From contig JAUMIR010000001.1 of the NCBI GenBank assembly GCA_030847615.1, positions 447,694,687 to 447,758,686 of the forward strand: a DNA stretch of 64,000 nt. Direction: 5' to 3'. This stretch comes from Gambelia wislizenii (Eukaryota > Chordata > Lepidosauria > Squamata > Crotaphytidae). The notes below the pieces were generated by a model that saw nothing but the letters and a program-made list of their open reading frames with translations, did not search any database and had not been told where the DNA came from. Positions 1 to 10,829 of the stretch are shown here, piece by piece; within the stretch, counting starts at the first letter, position 1; each line of letters begins with the position of its first letter. Both the position numbers and the translations under genes were made by a program.

Positions 1-329
1 TTTCTAAATGTGTCCCTATGCTTATATATTAACATCTAAACTCTTTTGTCCTTTGGGATGGGGAGAGATGTGTAAGTAGTTGCCCACGGCTTATTGGGCC
101 TTATTGTCACTTTGCTGAATGGAGAGTGCGAGCTAGAATTCAGCCAGGATCCTTGGCTGGTCTGCCATAATTGTTCTTGCCACTGAGAAATTGAGGTCAC
201 GTCTACATGACAAAAAATTACACGTATTTATTCAAAAGATCGGTGATGTGTACAGACTATCATTCGAATAAATACGTATCATTCAGAGGGGGGCTATAAA
301 ACTCATCTTTTAGTCCATTTCTGGCAGAT

Positions 330-361
330 CCGGCTCTTCATCCGGCTCTTCATCCGGCTCT
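330..361. repeat. Short 12-bp tandem repeat
   Basis: The unit TCCGGCTCTTCA is repeated about two and a half times. It lies inside the TIR element that starts at 195. Confidence 0.6.
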
Positions 362-441
362 CAGGGTTTAATCCGGACAGCTTGCAAATGATTGGTCATC
401 TAAACACTCCTGTTCGCATAGATACAAACAGGAGTGCAATC

Positions 442-1042
442 TGAATGTGAAGTCGAAGGCTTTCACGGCTGGCATCCATAGGTTTTCTTTCCAGACTGTG
501 AGGCCATGTTCTGGAACAGTTTATTCCTGATGTTTTGCCTGTATCTGTGGCTGGCATCTTCAGAGAATGGTTGGGTAGGAGTGTGTTATTTAAAAACACC
601 AAATTTCTGGACCAGGACAACAGCTATCATGTCAGAATGCACAGAGAAGCTATTGAGGTCCATGAACACCTGGACAGCTTCAACAGGAAAGAAGAAACCC
701 TTCAAGTGAGCAAAGTTTGGCTGCCAGTCTCAAAAAATACCAAAATCAAAACTCAACACATACAAATGAACTCCACCCAGGGACAAGGGATTTCCAGCAG
801 ACAATGGGCCATTAGCCAAACAGACACAAATCCTCCTTGCATATCTTCCCCCAGGAACTACCCATTCAAATACATAAATTTACATATCCTCTCCAACAGG
901 GGCTCACAGTATATAACCCCCCCTCTCACACTCCTACCCAGCCATTCTGTGAAGATGCCAACCACAGATGCAGGCGAAATGTCAGGAATAAACTCTTCCA
1001 GAACACAGCCTCGCAGCCCGGAAACAACCCACAGAAAACCTA
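442..1042 (+). mobile_element. Penelope-like retroelement fragment with inverted left arm
   Basis: The segment is bounded by a perfect 12-bp direct repeat, AGGAGTGCAATC, at 430-441 and 1043-1054. The left ~150 bp reads as the reverse complement of the right ~110 bp, which contains CTGTGAAGATGCCAACC and AACTCTTCCAGAACACAGCC, so the copy has inverted end sequence, as Penelope-like elements often do. Plus-strand frame 535-1065 contains EAIEVHEHLDSFNRKEETLQ, resembling the C-terminal GIY-YIG endonuclease region of Penelope proteins. No reverse transcriptase domain remains. The alternative is another retroelement class with inverted 5' ends. The duplication itself is seen directly. Confidence 0.6.
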
Positions 1043-1226
1043 AGGAGTGCAATCGGTTTGGCTGACTGGCTAGAGAGGGCGGGACTAGGAAAGAGGGAAA
1101 GGAGCTACGGCTGCCATGTTGGGTTCCTGGGTAGCCGAGGGTCCGGTAAGTCCGTGATATGTTTTTTCATTATTATTTTAAAATATAAAAGGCATAAATG
1201 ATAACCGCTGTCCGAACGGCAGGCAC

Positions 1227-1228
<2 letters not shown>

Positions 1229-1260
<32 letters not shown>
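1229..1260. repeat. (TG)n microsatellite
   Basis: An alternating TA/TG run becomes a pure TG run of about 13 units. Confidence 0.9.
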
Positions 1261-1453
1261 ATTTAAGTGGCAGGAGATTTGAAACCACCATTTGGATCGC
1301 TTGCTCCAGCCAGCTGGGCAAGGGGGGTCATACAGATTTTAGGGGGTAATTTTGATTGTGTAGGCAGAACATACACGTTCGTACGACTGCCTTTTCAGAT
1401 TTTTTTTTTTATCCCCATACAGATTCTTTTTTTTCATTTGTGTAGACAAGGCC

Positions 1454-2096
1454 TGTGGATTTCCTGGAAGACAGCTTGAAAACTGATCTTCAATAAAGCA
1501 ACAGAGCAAAGGGAAGAAGGGGCATAATGTTGGTGAAGAAAGAAAAACCAGATTAGACCAAGTCCTTAAAAGGAAAGCTGCATGGTTGTTGGGGTGGGGT
1601 TTTTTAAAGCCAAAAAAGAGAGCTCTTTTGTCTGCACAAATTAAGAGGTGGGGTTGCTGACGAGGAATCAGACCAGCCCCAAAGGCCTCACTCCACTCTT
1701 AATGTCAGGCATTAGAGCCAGAAAGAAAACAAGTCAAGCTGCGAATTCACTTTGCTCTGGTGGGTCTGGGCCTTGCATGGACATACCAGAAAACCTGAGT
1801 CAGCAGCACCCTCCTCCTCCTCCTCCTCCTCCTCCTCTTTAGAATAGTTGAAATTCCCGGACAGATGCAGTAATTTGACTCTCCTCTCTGGCTCTGGCTC
1901 GGGGCAGCTGCCAGCTGAAAGGCAAACTCCAAACCCCGCTGATGAATTCCCTCAGCTTAGAGGCTCCTGACAAGGGCTGCTGGGTTATTCTCTTTTAAAA
2001 ATAAAACCAGCAGAAGTTGTAATGACACTAATGGCGGGCATGGGAGAGCTGAAAACCGACCCCCTCCTCCAAAAGAAATGTGGCAGCACCTTTAAG
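1454..2096. other. Unassigned sequence with a CTC-repeat microsatellite
   Basis: No coding frame or recognisable element was found. It contains a (CTC)n run at about 1808-1838. That run produces poly-Pro and poly-Arg artefact frames on the two strands. Confidence 0.5.
1808..1838. repeat. (CTC)n microsatellite
   Basis: About ten consecutive CTC/CCT trinucleotide units. Confidence 0.9.
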
Positions 2097-2630
2097 GAGA
2101 TTATCAGACAACCTTTTTATCCCACCACAGGGAAGACAGGAGATTGCCAAAGGGCTTCCTATTTACACGACGTTTACGCCGTGGTGTCAAGCATCCATGC
2201 CTCTTCCGTTCCCCCCCCCTTTCTCTTATTCACAATTTAAGACATGAATAAATTGCCTGTTCTGTCTCTGTCATGGAATACTGGGCATTTAAAAGGGAGC
2301 CCCGTTATGCTGGTGCAATGCCAGCCACAGTGGGAGGTCCCTGCCAAACCCTGCAGAGCACTTCCAGTTGAGATTGGGACAAGGAGGTAAGTGAAACCTT
2401 TTTGTCCCCCTCCCATGTTCCCTTTTAAGTGTTGGGTGTGTTTTTGTGCTTGCTGTCACTTGTTTTCTTTTCTTTTTCTTTCTCTTTTTAAAATCCCCAT
2501 GCAATCGTTCTCTTGCGAGAACGGGTGGGATTTGCTTTCTGGGATGTGAATGGAGCTTTCTGACAGCTCCATTCGCACCCTGACTGCTGAAGGGAGGGGG
2601 AGGATTCCTTATAGCGCGGCAAGGTAAGTG
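2097..2630 (-). mobile_element. Harbinger-like TIR element, family GGAGATTATCA, right part lost
   Basis: It begins with GGAGATTATCAGAC, matching the termini of 27963-28583 and 40892-41148. Between 2330 and 2530 its reverse complement aligns by eye with 28140-28330: CTCGCAAGAGAACGAT corresponds to CTCGTGAGAGAACGAT, followed in both by an A-rich tract, AACATGGG and CACTTACCT. The expected second terminus is absent, because a Penelope-like copy begins near 2633. There is no transposase frame. Confidence 0.55.
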
Positions 2631-2632
2631 TA

Positions 2633-3145
2633 TGGAAGGACATTTTGTTTACTTTTAGGGTTTCTTCGTTCCTGTTGAAATTGTCCAGGTGTTTGTGGAT
2701 TTCAATAGCTTCTCTGTGCATTCAGACATGATAGTTGTTGGCCTGGTCCATGTGATTTGTGAAGTAAACAAAATCTGGCTTCCAGTTTTGAAAAACAATA
2801 GAATCAAAACTCAAACACTGTAGAATGAATTCCACCCAGAGACAGGGGGATTTCCAGCAGATAATGGGCCATCAACCAACCATTAGCTAAACAGACACTA
2901 ATCCTCCTTGCATCTCTACACCCAGAAACTAACCATTCAAATACACAAATTTACATATACTCCTCAACAGTGGTTCACAGTGTATACACTCCACAAACAC
3001 TCCTACCCAACCATTCTCTGAAGATGCCAGCCACAGATGCAGGCGAAATGTCAAAAGTAAACTCTTCCAGAACACAGCCTCACAGCCTGGAAAAAAAAAC
3101 AAAGAAAATCTATGGATGCTGGCTGTGAAAGCCTTCGATTTCATA
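2633..3145. mobile_element. Penelope-like fragment, inverted junction copy
   Basis: On the minus strand, 2640-2720 encodes EAIEIHKHLDNFNRNEETLK, the same C-terminal endonuclease-like region as the copy at 442. From about 2750 the plus strand repeats that region (VNKIWLPVLKN) and runs into the family tail, with GATGCCAGCCACAGATGCAG near 3025 and AACTCTTCCAGAACACAGCC near 3060. The two halves are therefore head to head, a twin-priming or inversion signature. No clear flanking duplication was found. Confidence 0.55.
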
Positions 3146-3149
3146 ATGC

Positions 3150-5745
3150 CTGCTACGTTTAGGGCATGTGGGCTTGAGGCAGTAACACCCATTATGAGGT
3201 GTGCCAGACATGGAACAACCCACCAAATCTCAAGGATTTTGACCAGGCTGGATAAGCCCCTCTTCTCTTGGATCCTTGTAGTTTCATTGTTTTGTTTGGT
3301 CTTAGCTCTCCAACAAAGTCTTCTATTAGCTCTACAACAAAAGTCTTCTATTCCTCCTGCCTCATCAAAGTTGTTCTGCCAAAACTGATATCTGTCCAGA
3401 ATGGTGGGTTTCTACTTCTTCCTTGGTTTGTGGTAGTGCCTGAAGGCTCTTAAGGCTTCTGTGAGGTGTTTTGTTGAATCTGAGTATTAAAAATAATAGA
3501 TCACAAGAAGAACTGAGTTTAAGAGGAACCATAGGCCTGTCTAATTCACTCTTCTGTTTGCACAGTTGCCCAATCAGATGCCTATAGGAAGCCCCCAAGC
3601 ACGACATGAGCACAACGGTACACTCATTCTCAAGGGACCTTCCAAAATCTGGCTGTCTCGGGAAATACCACTTTCCACACAGGCTGGCAATTATGAAGTA
3701 GGAGGGAGGGTGGCAATGGAATGGAACAACAACAACAGCTACAGATACATGTTAATCTAAAACAGGGTAAGCAAGCCATGGGCTGCATGCAACTTCTGGC
3801 TGCAATCTCTGTGGCTGATGTCATTGTTTCACGTTTGGCTACAGGGACATAACCAGATGCTTCTGTGATCCCTCCACCACTCTCTTCCAAGCACAGTGTG
3901 GCCATGGGGGCGGGGGCAACTCTGTGGTATTTCAACAACTCTGAAGTATCTCTAGGGGTAGCTTTGGTCGCTGCAGAAGGAGGAAGGGAATACTAACCTC
4001 TGTAAGCAACCAAAAACAGGCACGCACAGGCGTAAGGTTAATTCATACCTGCATATGTCACAAACAGGATGCCAGCCTCTCTCTGGCTTTACTGCCCCTC
4101 TCCCACTGCTACAACAGTGGAAGACAGCCACATATGTGTAGGAGTAATGAGTCTAAAAATAAAATTGTATTAAAAATTCCAGGGATCTAGCCCTTTTTTA
4201 AAAAGCAATAAAAATATCTTCTTTTAAAGGAGTTAAAAATCATTTACTTTCAAGGTGATGCAGGGTGACGCTTAGGAATGCTGAGACAGACAAGCTCAAT
4301 TAACATTTAAAAGTGTATTCAGAGGTCTGTGGTCTGTTCTGATCACCCATTGAATTAGACTCATTACAAAAACAAAGGAGTCAGTTTAAAATGCAAATCA
4401 AGTTTACTGAAGGTATATCAATCTCAATCTACATACTAAAACAAACTTTAAAAAGGGTTCCTAACTAACTAGGAGGATTTAGGGTAGAAAGATTCGCCCA
4501 GCCTTTAGCGGTAGGCTACATGGTGATTTGAAAAGTAAACATCATGGCATGGTTTCATAGCAGCAGCATGGCTAGGACATCATGGCAAGGACAAAGCTGG
4601 CTTTAGCAGCATGGAGACTCTAACTTAAAAGAGTCTCACAAAGAGCAATAAAATTTAAATTAGGTCATGTGTTGAATGACCCAGCACTCCAGTTGGCTGG
4701 AAGTGCCCAGTGAAATAAGAGAAAGGGAGTTTGGGAGAACAGAAGCATGCAGGGAAAAAACCTAGACTTATATTAGGATGTGAATGGGGTACACAAGATT
4801 GCTTTTACATTACAATATATATTTCCCCACATACTACAATATGCACACGCACACAGACACACACACATTAAATAGAATTCCATTATTGAAGCTTCTCAGA
4901 ATATCAATTCTCTAAAGCAAGGTGCATGGCCTTGTTTCCCTGAGAAAGTGCTTTTTCATGGATTAAAAAAAAATAGAAGTGATCTTTTGGTCACTTCCAG
5001 CTAAAACCCCAAACTTCACATTTTCTGTGGCTACAGCAGGGTGGATTAGTCCTTGGCCTTCCTTGAAGTTGCCATCCTGTGTGTTCAAGCAATGGTTTCT
5101 GGTCAAGAAACTACAACCATTTCTGCTTGTAGAAACTGTGAAAGGTATCATTTTCAATACTTTCTTGAAGCACAAGTTTGACAGAATGACACTGAAGACT
5201 GCCTGGGTTTTTATTCCAGCTGTGAAGAAGAAACCCTTGTGATGGAGGGGCTGTGACAACCTGAAAGGTTACAGCATTAACCAAGTCTGTATTTCCAAGT
5301 CTATATAGCATGCTGGAAGCTGAGGTTACAAATGTTGATGCCCTTCTTGCATTTTGTGGTGCTGAATATCACACCATCTCTAGTTTCTCAGTATGATTTG
5401 CTTCCAGGAAAACTTAAAAGCACAGCAGACATCTTCTGCAGTACTCTGAGAGATTTGTTTCCTACATGAGGCAGCTCAGAAATCCTTCTACTTTGCTTCA
5501 TGCCAAAACACCCAGTGTTCTTCTGCTTCCATGGGTCAGAGGGAGTGAAACAGTAGAAGGAGAATTCCTCAGGTTGCTTTTAAGTAAGTCAAGGGGAAAA
5601 AATGTCAGCTTTGCCCTGCCCCCCAAATCTATGAAAATAGACAGGAGGGTGATTCAGTTAGTAGTAGCTATTCACCTCTTTAATCTAAGGAAACATAAAT
5701 GAAAGCATGGAAAGAAAAGAAAAAGTGGGCTGGTGTTCAGTATTG
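3150..5745. other. Unassigned, no recognisable gene
   Basis: Frames here are short and overlap on both strands, so none is supported. An AT-rich block around 4255-4860 looks repeat-like, but I could not assign it. A short CA-rich run lies near 4845-4868. Confidence 0.4.
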
Positions 5746-5747
5746 CA

Positions 5748-6150
5748 GTTATGGATTTGTAACTTAGAGTTACAGATCCATAACTGGTCAGAATTCAATA
5801 AAACTATGTAGTCTTATTGTTAACCTATGCAAACCCAGCCCATCTTAAGAGCCAGCTGCTGGATCGGTAAAGGAGGTCAATTCAGTGTCTGATTGGGATC
5901 CAAGGAAGATGACATTTCCACCCTTTCCCACCAGTGAGTGACGATGTGACAATCCAAAGCGGGACCCCTGTTACAAGTCCTTGTTGCAGGCTCACTCACT
6001 GTTGGGAAGGAGGTGAAAACATCATCCTCTTTGCATTCCAATTGGATCCCCTTTGCCAGATCCAGGGGCTGGCTCTTAAGGTGGGCTTGGGAGGGAGGTC
6101 AGGCCCTGCATGTTACTTAGTTATGCAGATGCAGACATAACTAAGTAGCC
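5748..6150. mobile_element. Large foldback (palindromic) element with terminal hairpins
   Basis: The left arm, 5834-5960, with CTTAAGAGCCAG and GCTGGATC, pairs with the reverse complement of 5980-6092, which has CTTAAGAGCCAGCC and CCTGGATC. The arms are about 110 bp with substitutions. A hairpin (arms GTTATGGATTTGTAAC / GTTACAGATCCATAAC) lies just outside the left arm at 5748-5783. Another (TTACTTAGTTATG / CATAACTAAGTA) lies outside the right arm at 6114-6147. The structure suggests a non-autonomous DNA transposon. Class unknown, no coding capacity. Confidence 0.55.
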
Positions 6151-6154
6151 AATC

Positions 6155-7005
6155 TTGGATTCCAGCGATGGTTACTATTACTATTCATCACCAAAAAACC
6201 AGAAAATGCATTATGAAAACAGAAGACAAAAAAAGAGGTCACAGACCCAGATAAAATGTGCTTATGCTAATACTTTATAGATCCAAATGTAGAAATAATT
6301 GCTGCAATCTAAACAGATATACAATACATCTCACCATAGCAGGTAAGACTTTTACCTGGTCTGCCTGCTCAGGTCTTCTGTCCAAGTCCTAACTCTTAAT
6401 AGGAAATTTCTGGCATCCCTGCTCACCTTTCTTCCATCCCTTTATCTTTAAACTGGACTTGGGCCAAACAGCCTTCCAAAGATAGGGTACTTTCAAACTG
6501 AGGCGTGTCCTTTGATAGCCCTCCAAACAGGCCAGACTATGGGATATACATATAGCCCTGTCTTCCAATAGCTCACTGCTACACCTTGCCTCAGCCTCCA
6601 GCAACTGCTGCATGTGGTGGCCACCTCACTCTATCTAATGGTAGGGCCAGCCTTGAGTTCAGATGCCTGATAGCTCCCTAAAAAAAAAAAGAATCAAGTA
6701 GGTAAGTAGGTAGTGGTGGCCTATTACCCTAGAGAGCTTTTCCCAACCAGAACAGATAATAGTGGGCTAAACTAAACTTTGCAAAAAGTTAAAACCTCCA
6801 GAACCAGCAAGCATGGCCATTGGCCAGTGGTCTGACTCAAGATAAGGTGACTTCCTCTCCACTGCTGAATAATTGCTGACAGATGCAATTCTCATAATCA
6901 GTTATTGGCAGATTAGTGCCATTGTCTCCAGCGGGACTTAGGCAGACTTGCTATAATGATGGTTCATATACAAACCCATACACATTACTGCAATATTTCC
7001 AAAAG
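6155..7005. other. Unassigned
   Basis: No supported gene or repeat. The minus-strand frame at 6389-6613 lacks any recognisable domain and is probably chance. Confidence 0.4.
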
Positions 7006-7007
7006 AA

Positions 7008-7178
7008 CAGAAACTTATGGCAACTCTATCATAGGCTTTTCTTGGCAAGATTTATTCAGAAGCAGTTTGTCATTGCCTTCGTCTTAAACTAAGAGAGTGT
7101 GATTTGCCCTGGTTCACTTAGTGGATTTTCATGGCTGAGTGGGTCTTGAACACTGGTGTCCCAAAATCATAGCACAAC
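7008..7178 (-). mobile_element. tRNA-derived SINE with Bov-B-like tail, degraded
   Basis: It matches the reverse complement of the SINE family seen intact at 39403-39598. Visible pieces are TTTTCTTGGCAAGATTTATT, then a degraded AGTGTGATTTGCCCTGG segment, CATGGCTGAGTGGG and a decayed B-box region. Confidence 0.6.
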
Positions 7179-7179
7179 C

Positions 7180-7640
7180 CTGGCTCTCTTAAAGATTTCA
7201 TCCTTTAAAGTGAGTAGCAGAAGTATATCAACTTCTCTAATAAGACTTCTTTGACTCAAACAACAGCAGGATAAAAATGCAAACAAACTAATATTTTTAG
7301 AATCTAAAAATAAAAAAATCAAGCAACAAAGTGGATAAAAACATAGCAAAGAAAGACTGTAATTTTAACCTAGCTGTTTCAGTCATTTGTAATGGAGGCT
7401 GGCCAGCTTTGGCCAATGTTTAATTCAAAAGTTCCTAAGGAGTGAAAGTCTTTTGGAGGCCAATGTAACTTGGCTCGAGACAGCTGGTATTTGCATTTTC
7501 CCACATCCCTCTTGCCTAACCCGGATTCCTCAGTCTCTTTCTAGTGTTGCCATATGCTGTCAGCATCTCTTCTAGTGCAATTTGCTGCAATGATTGCCCA
7601 AGATGAATGCTGAAGCTAGGAATGGGGTAGTAAAATCCTC
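7180..7640. other. Unassigned
   Basis: AT-rich sequence without a recognisable element or exon. Confidence 0.4.
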
Positions 7641-7644
7641 TCTC

Positions 7645-7726
7645 TTTTGACTGTGTATTCCTGCATGGCAGGTGGTTGGACTGGATGACCCTTGTGGTCT
7701 CTTCCAACTCTTATCATTCTATGAGA
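7645..7726 (+). mobile_element. CR1 LINE 3' end fragment
   Basis: It contains GGTTGGACTGGATGACCCTT, TGTGGTCTCTTCCAACTCTT and ATTCTATGAGAATTC, the CR1 3' untranslated end. It is a short 5'-truncated copy in sense orientation. Confidence 0.75.
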
Positions 7727-7729
7727 ATT

Positions 7730-8305
7730 CAAGAAAGATTTGCCTTCAGAGTGCAAGAATCTGGTAACAGCAAGGGGTCTCTACAAGCAGAAACCAGCAT
7801 CCATCCTGTTTATTTTTTAATGTAATACTAATGACAAATCTGACATCCAGATAGTCTTGATTGTTATTTTAAAACCAGGAGTATGGGCACTGTAGTCCAA
7901 AAAAGAATTTTTAATGCACTGGTGAAAGTTCATGCTACTGCAGGTATCTAAACACATCTCTTCACATCTAGAGTTCTTTCTCACAGTCCAAAATGAAACT
8001 TCAAACCTTCTCCTGCTCATCCTTGGCATCATCACAGACATCAAGAAGAAGGTGAAAGGAAGCAGTTTGACCAAACGGGACACAGAAAAAATGGAGGAAA
8101 CGTGTCTTTTCCTGCTTGGTTCGCCACTACAATCATTTGCCACAGCAAGCTGTACCCTCTGAATATGGTGGACTATAAGTCTCACCATCTCCAACCAGCA
8201 AAGCCAATGACACTGCTGGTTGGAGATGATGGAAGCTGTAATCCAATACATTTTGAAGCCACTAGATTGGGGAAAGCTTATTTAGTATACCATTATGTTG
8301 TATTC
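7730..8305. repeat. Unassigned sequence with a small inverted repeat
   Basis: The inverted repeat at 8187-8227 has perfect 14-bp arms, ATCTCCAACCAGCA and TGCTGGTTGGAGAT. Adjacent ends (GGACTATAAGTCTC / GGAAGCTGTAATCC) resemble the common small 'GGACTACAACTCCCAG' foldback repeats of this window. The overlapping frames on both strands of 7817-8251 are not supported as genes. Confidence 0.4.
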
Positions 8306-8309
8306 ATGG

Positions 8310-8945
8310 ATGCACAGCCTTCTCATATAGACAAGCCCATAGTCAACAGTGTGATGCAGCAAAAGGCCAATGCAGTTCTAGGCTGTATCAAAAGGGGTAT
8401 AGTGTCCAGATCAAGTGAAGTAATAACACCACTCTCTTATGCTTTGGTCAGACCTCACGTGGAGTACAGCGCTGAGTTCTGGGCACCACAAAAGGATATT
8501 GACAAGCTGTAATGTGTCTAGAGGAGGAGACCAAGATGGTAAATGTGGAAACCAAGCCCTATGAGGAACTATGTGGCTGGGTATATTTAGCTTGGAGAGC
8601 AGTGATATGATCACCATCTTTAAATATTTGAAGGGTTGTCATGTACATGGAGCAAGCTTGTTTTCTTCTGCTCCAGAGACCAAGACATAAGCCAACACAT
8701 TCAAATTACAAGAAAAGATATTCCACCTAAAATTAGGAAGAACTTCCTGACAGTAAGATCTGTTTACCAGTGGAATAGACTACCTCAAAGGTGGTGGAAT
8801 CTTCTTCTTTGGGGGCCTTTAAACGGGCTGGTTTGCCTTGTCTTGGGTGTGCTTTAGTTATTTATTCCTGAAAGGCAAGGAATTGGACTAGAACACTACA
8901 TGAACCTCATGATGACTTCCAGCTCTGTAGTTTTATGTTTCTGTA
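8310..8945 (+). mobile_element. Degraded CR1 LINE, ORF2 C-terminus and 3' UTR
   Basis: The frame 8102-8512 carries KANAVLGCIKRGIVSRSSEV and ALVRPHVEYSAEFWAPQKDI, matching the protein from the CR1 at 50716 ([37 protein letters not shown]). Downstream nucleotides continue the homology through ATTTGAAGGGTTGTCATG and AGGAAGAACTTCCTGACAGT to a CR1-like 3' end. Stops and frameshifts make it a dead copy, older than the 50.7-kb element. Confidence 0.75.
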
Positions 8946-8966
8946 ACACTTCAACCTCAAGCAAGA

Positions 8967-9790
8967 TGCAGACCTGTGACACTAGGCTTGCCTACACCAG
9001 TCACAAACCCGAAATCCCCCCTGTGATAATGAGAAACTCTATTTCCCATTATCTGCCAGCTCAGCAATCAGGTAAACAAGGGTTAACTTGGATCTAGAGA
9101 AAGGTAACACCTTTCGGGTCAGCATCATCACAGATGTCATAGGTCAGCAGGAACACTGACCAATCTAAGATTCCAGAGTAGCAACCCTTTGGGATGCTTC
9201 GAAGACAAGGTAATAAATACTGCCTCGGGGCCATGAGGCAGGCAGTTGAAACAAAGAAAAGAACAAAGGACTCTGAGATAGAGGAAGGCTGTTTGAGACT
9301 GGTCTGAAAACAGACATGTGGCTCCAGCCAACCCTCAACTCAACAGACGAAACTTCATTGTGAGTGAGGAGATCGGGAATTGTATTAGACAGGTTGCCGT
9401 AGGGGATTATGTTTATTTTCCCACTTGGCTGGATGCTTAACTATATCTGTAACCTCTAAGAATGTACCTGGAAAGGGAGAGCCTTTCCATGAGAATTATC
9501 TGCATGTATGAGCTCTGCTGAGAATAAATAAGTTTTTCTAATGTGCCTGTTGCTTGGTCATTTTTCTCTTCCCTTGGGGAAAGAAGGGAGGGGATGGTAA
9601 CATCTCTGCAAGGGGCAGGGAGTAGAGTAGGAAACCCCATACAGTTTCCCTTTGGACTGGGGTGGGTAGAATTCAAAGGGTGGTGGCGGCGATACCAAAA
9701 GGGGGCACAATTTAAGGGAAATCCGAGGCAGAGGAATTCCCAAGATTGAGTCTCAAAAGGGCAGCTTAGGGGTTCTCAGGCAGAAGAACC
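8967..9790 (+). mobile_element. LTR-like block (solo LTR plus leader?), speculative
   Basis: It starts TGTGACACTAGGC, has a TATA-like AATAAATACTGCC near 9212, and a polyadenylation-like AATAAATAAG near 9524 followed by a T-rich segment, as in R-U5. GGTGGTGGCGGCGATACC follows near 9680 and could be a primer-binding-site region. No gag or pol frame and no second LTR copy is present. This could be a partial endogenous retrovirus or Gypsy copy, or chance. It is proposed on layout only. Confidence 0.4.
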
Positions 9791-9945
9791 TCCTTGAGCT
9801 GTATCACACACACTCTGAATCCAGCCCAATAAGGCCACACAATGTGTGACCTATTCCCCGAATCTGGTGCGATAGTGACACATGCTATACAGCCCTCTTC
9901 ACACCAGACTCGGGGATACCCCCTTAATCTGAGTTTTAGATAACT

Positions 9946-9986
9946 CAGTTTTCTCCAGAATTTTCTGGGTACTCTGGAGAAAACTG
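9946..9986. repeat. Perfect 14-bp-arm hairpin
   Basis: The arms CAGTTTTCTCCAGA and TCTGGAGAAAACTG are exact reverse complements separated by 13 bp. Confidence 0.8.
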
Positions 9987-10169
9987 CTATGTGAACAATC
10001 TATTGCTCTGGATTCAGGGGTGGAGTTTGGGGAGGAGAGATAGGACAAGTGCTACCTGAGGCACTGCCATCTCCCCCCCCCCTCTTCTGTGCCACTTCTT
10101 ATTCCAATGGCAGGGCCCCAGCTGTAGTCACTCCCTCTGAGGTCAGAAACCCCTACAAGCCCCACCATT

Positions 10170-10815
10170 AAAAGACTAGCTGCCTATTTTGTCTTCAGAG
10201 AGATTACTACCTCTGGTGCTTTGCTTTTCCAGTGCACAATTGCCCCTCCAAGCTCTGGGAAATGCAAAGCCCCAGCAATAGTTGCCTCTCTGATGCCAGA
10301 TCAGGCAGCTACTGCTAGTGCTTTGATGTTCCCAGAGCTCGGAGGGGGGATTTTGTGCTGGAAAAGCAAAGCCACAGTGGTAATTGCCTGATCTGGCTTC
10401 AGAGAGGCAACTACCACTGGGGTTTGCTTTTCTGGTGCACAAGCACCCCCTCTGAACTCCAGGAAAAGAGAAGCCAGATCAGGCAGCTACCGCTGGGGTT
10501 TTGCTTTTCCTAGAGCATGGAGGGGTCATTGTGTGCTGGAAAAGCAAAGCCCCAGCAATAGCCACCCTCTCTGAAGCCAGAACAGGCAACTTACTCACAA
10601 TGGCGGGACTGGCGTTCGTTCTGCCTTCATAACAGGTGACTACTGCTGGTGGCTTGCTTTTCTGGTGCACAATCATCTGGGAAAAGCAAAGTGCTAGCGG
10701 TAGATGCCTGTTCTGAAGGCAGAACCGGCAGCTTTCTCATGATGGCAGGGTGGGTGCTCGTTCTATTTTCAGATCAGGCAACTACTGCTGGCACTTTGCT
10801 TTTCTTGGAGCTCAC
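10170..10815. repeat. Array of alternating inverted repeat units
   Basis: A degenerate module centred on GCTGGAAAAGCAAAGCC, GGCAACTACCACTGGGG and CAGATCAGGCAG recurs several times in alternating orientation. Plus-type cores (AAAAGCAAAGCC) lie near 10360, 10540 and 10685; reverse-type cores (TTTGCTTTTC) lie near 10220, 10425, 10500, 10648 and 10797. Each inverted pair could fold. Whether this is a composite foldback transposon or a decayed satellite is unclear. Its coding frames are by-products of the repetition. Confidence 0.65.
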
Positions 10816-10829
10816 AGTCAAGCATGAGT

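Larger units (their letters stand above)
195..1453. mobile_element. PIF/Harbinger-like TIR element, interrupted by Penelope-like insertion
   Basis: The left end GGTCACGTCTACATG and the reverse complement of the right end, GGCCTTGTCTACACA, match the terminal motif of the better copies at 39880, 41992 and 24763 (GGGCTTGTCTACATG). Removing the Penelope-like insertion at 442-1042 and one target duplication leaves about 646 bp, close to the 607-630 bp of those copies. Flanking triplets are TGA and TGT, an imperfect 3-bp duplication. There is no transposase frame. The interior has a GC-richer stretch around 1070-1150 and a TG microsatellite. The family assignment is inferred from TIR and target size. 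Confidence 0.5.

Noticed and set aside
1747..1932. Arginine-rich minus-strand frame
   Set aside because: The arginine run is the complement of the (CTC)n microsatellite.
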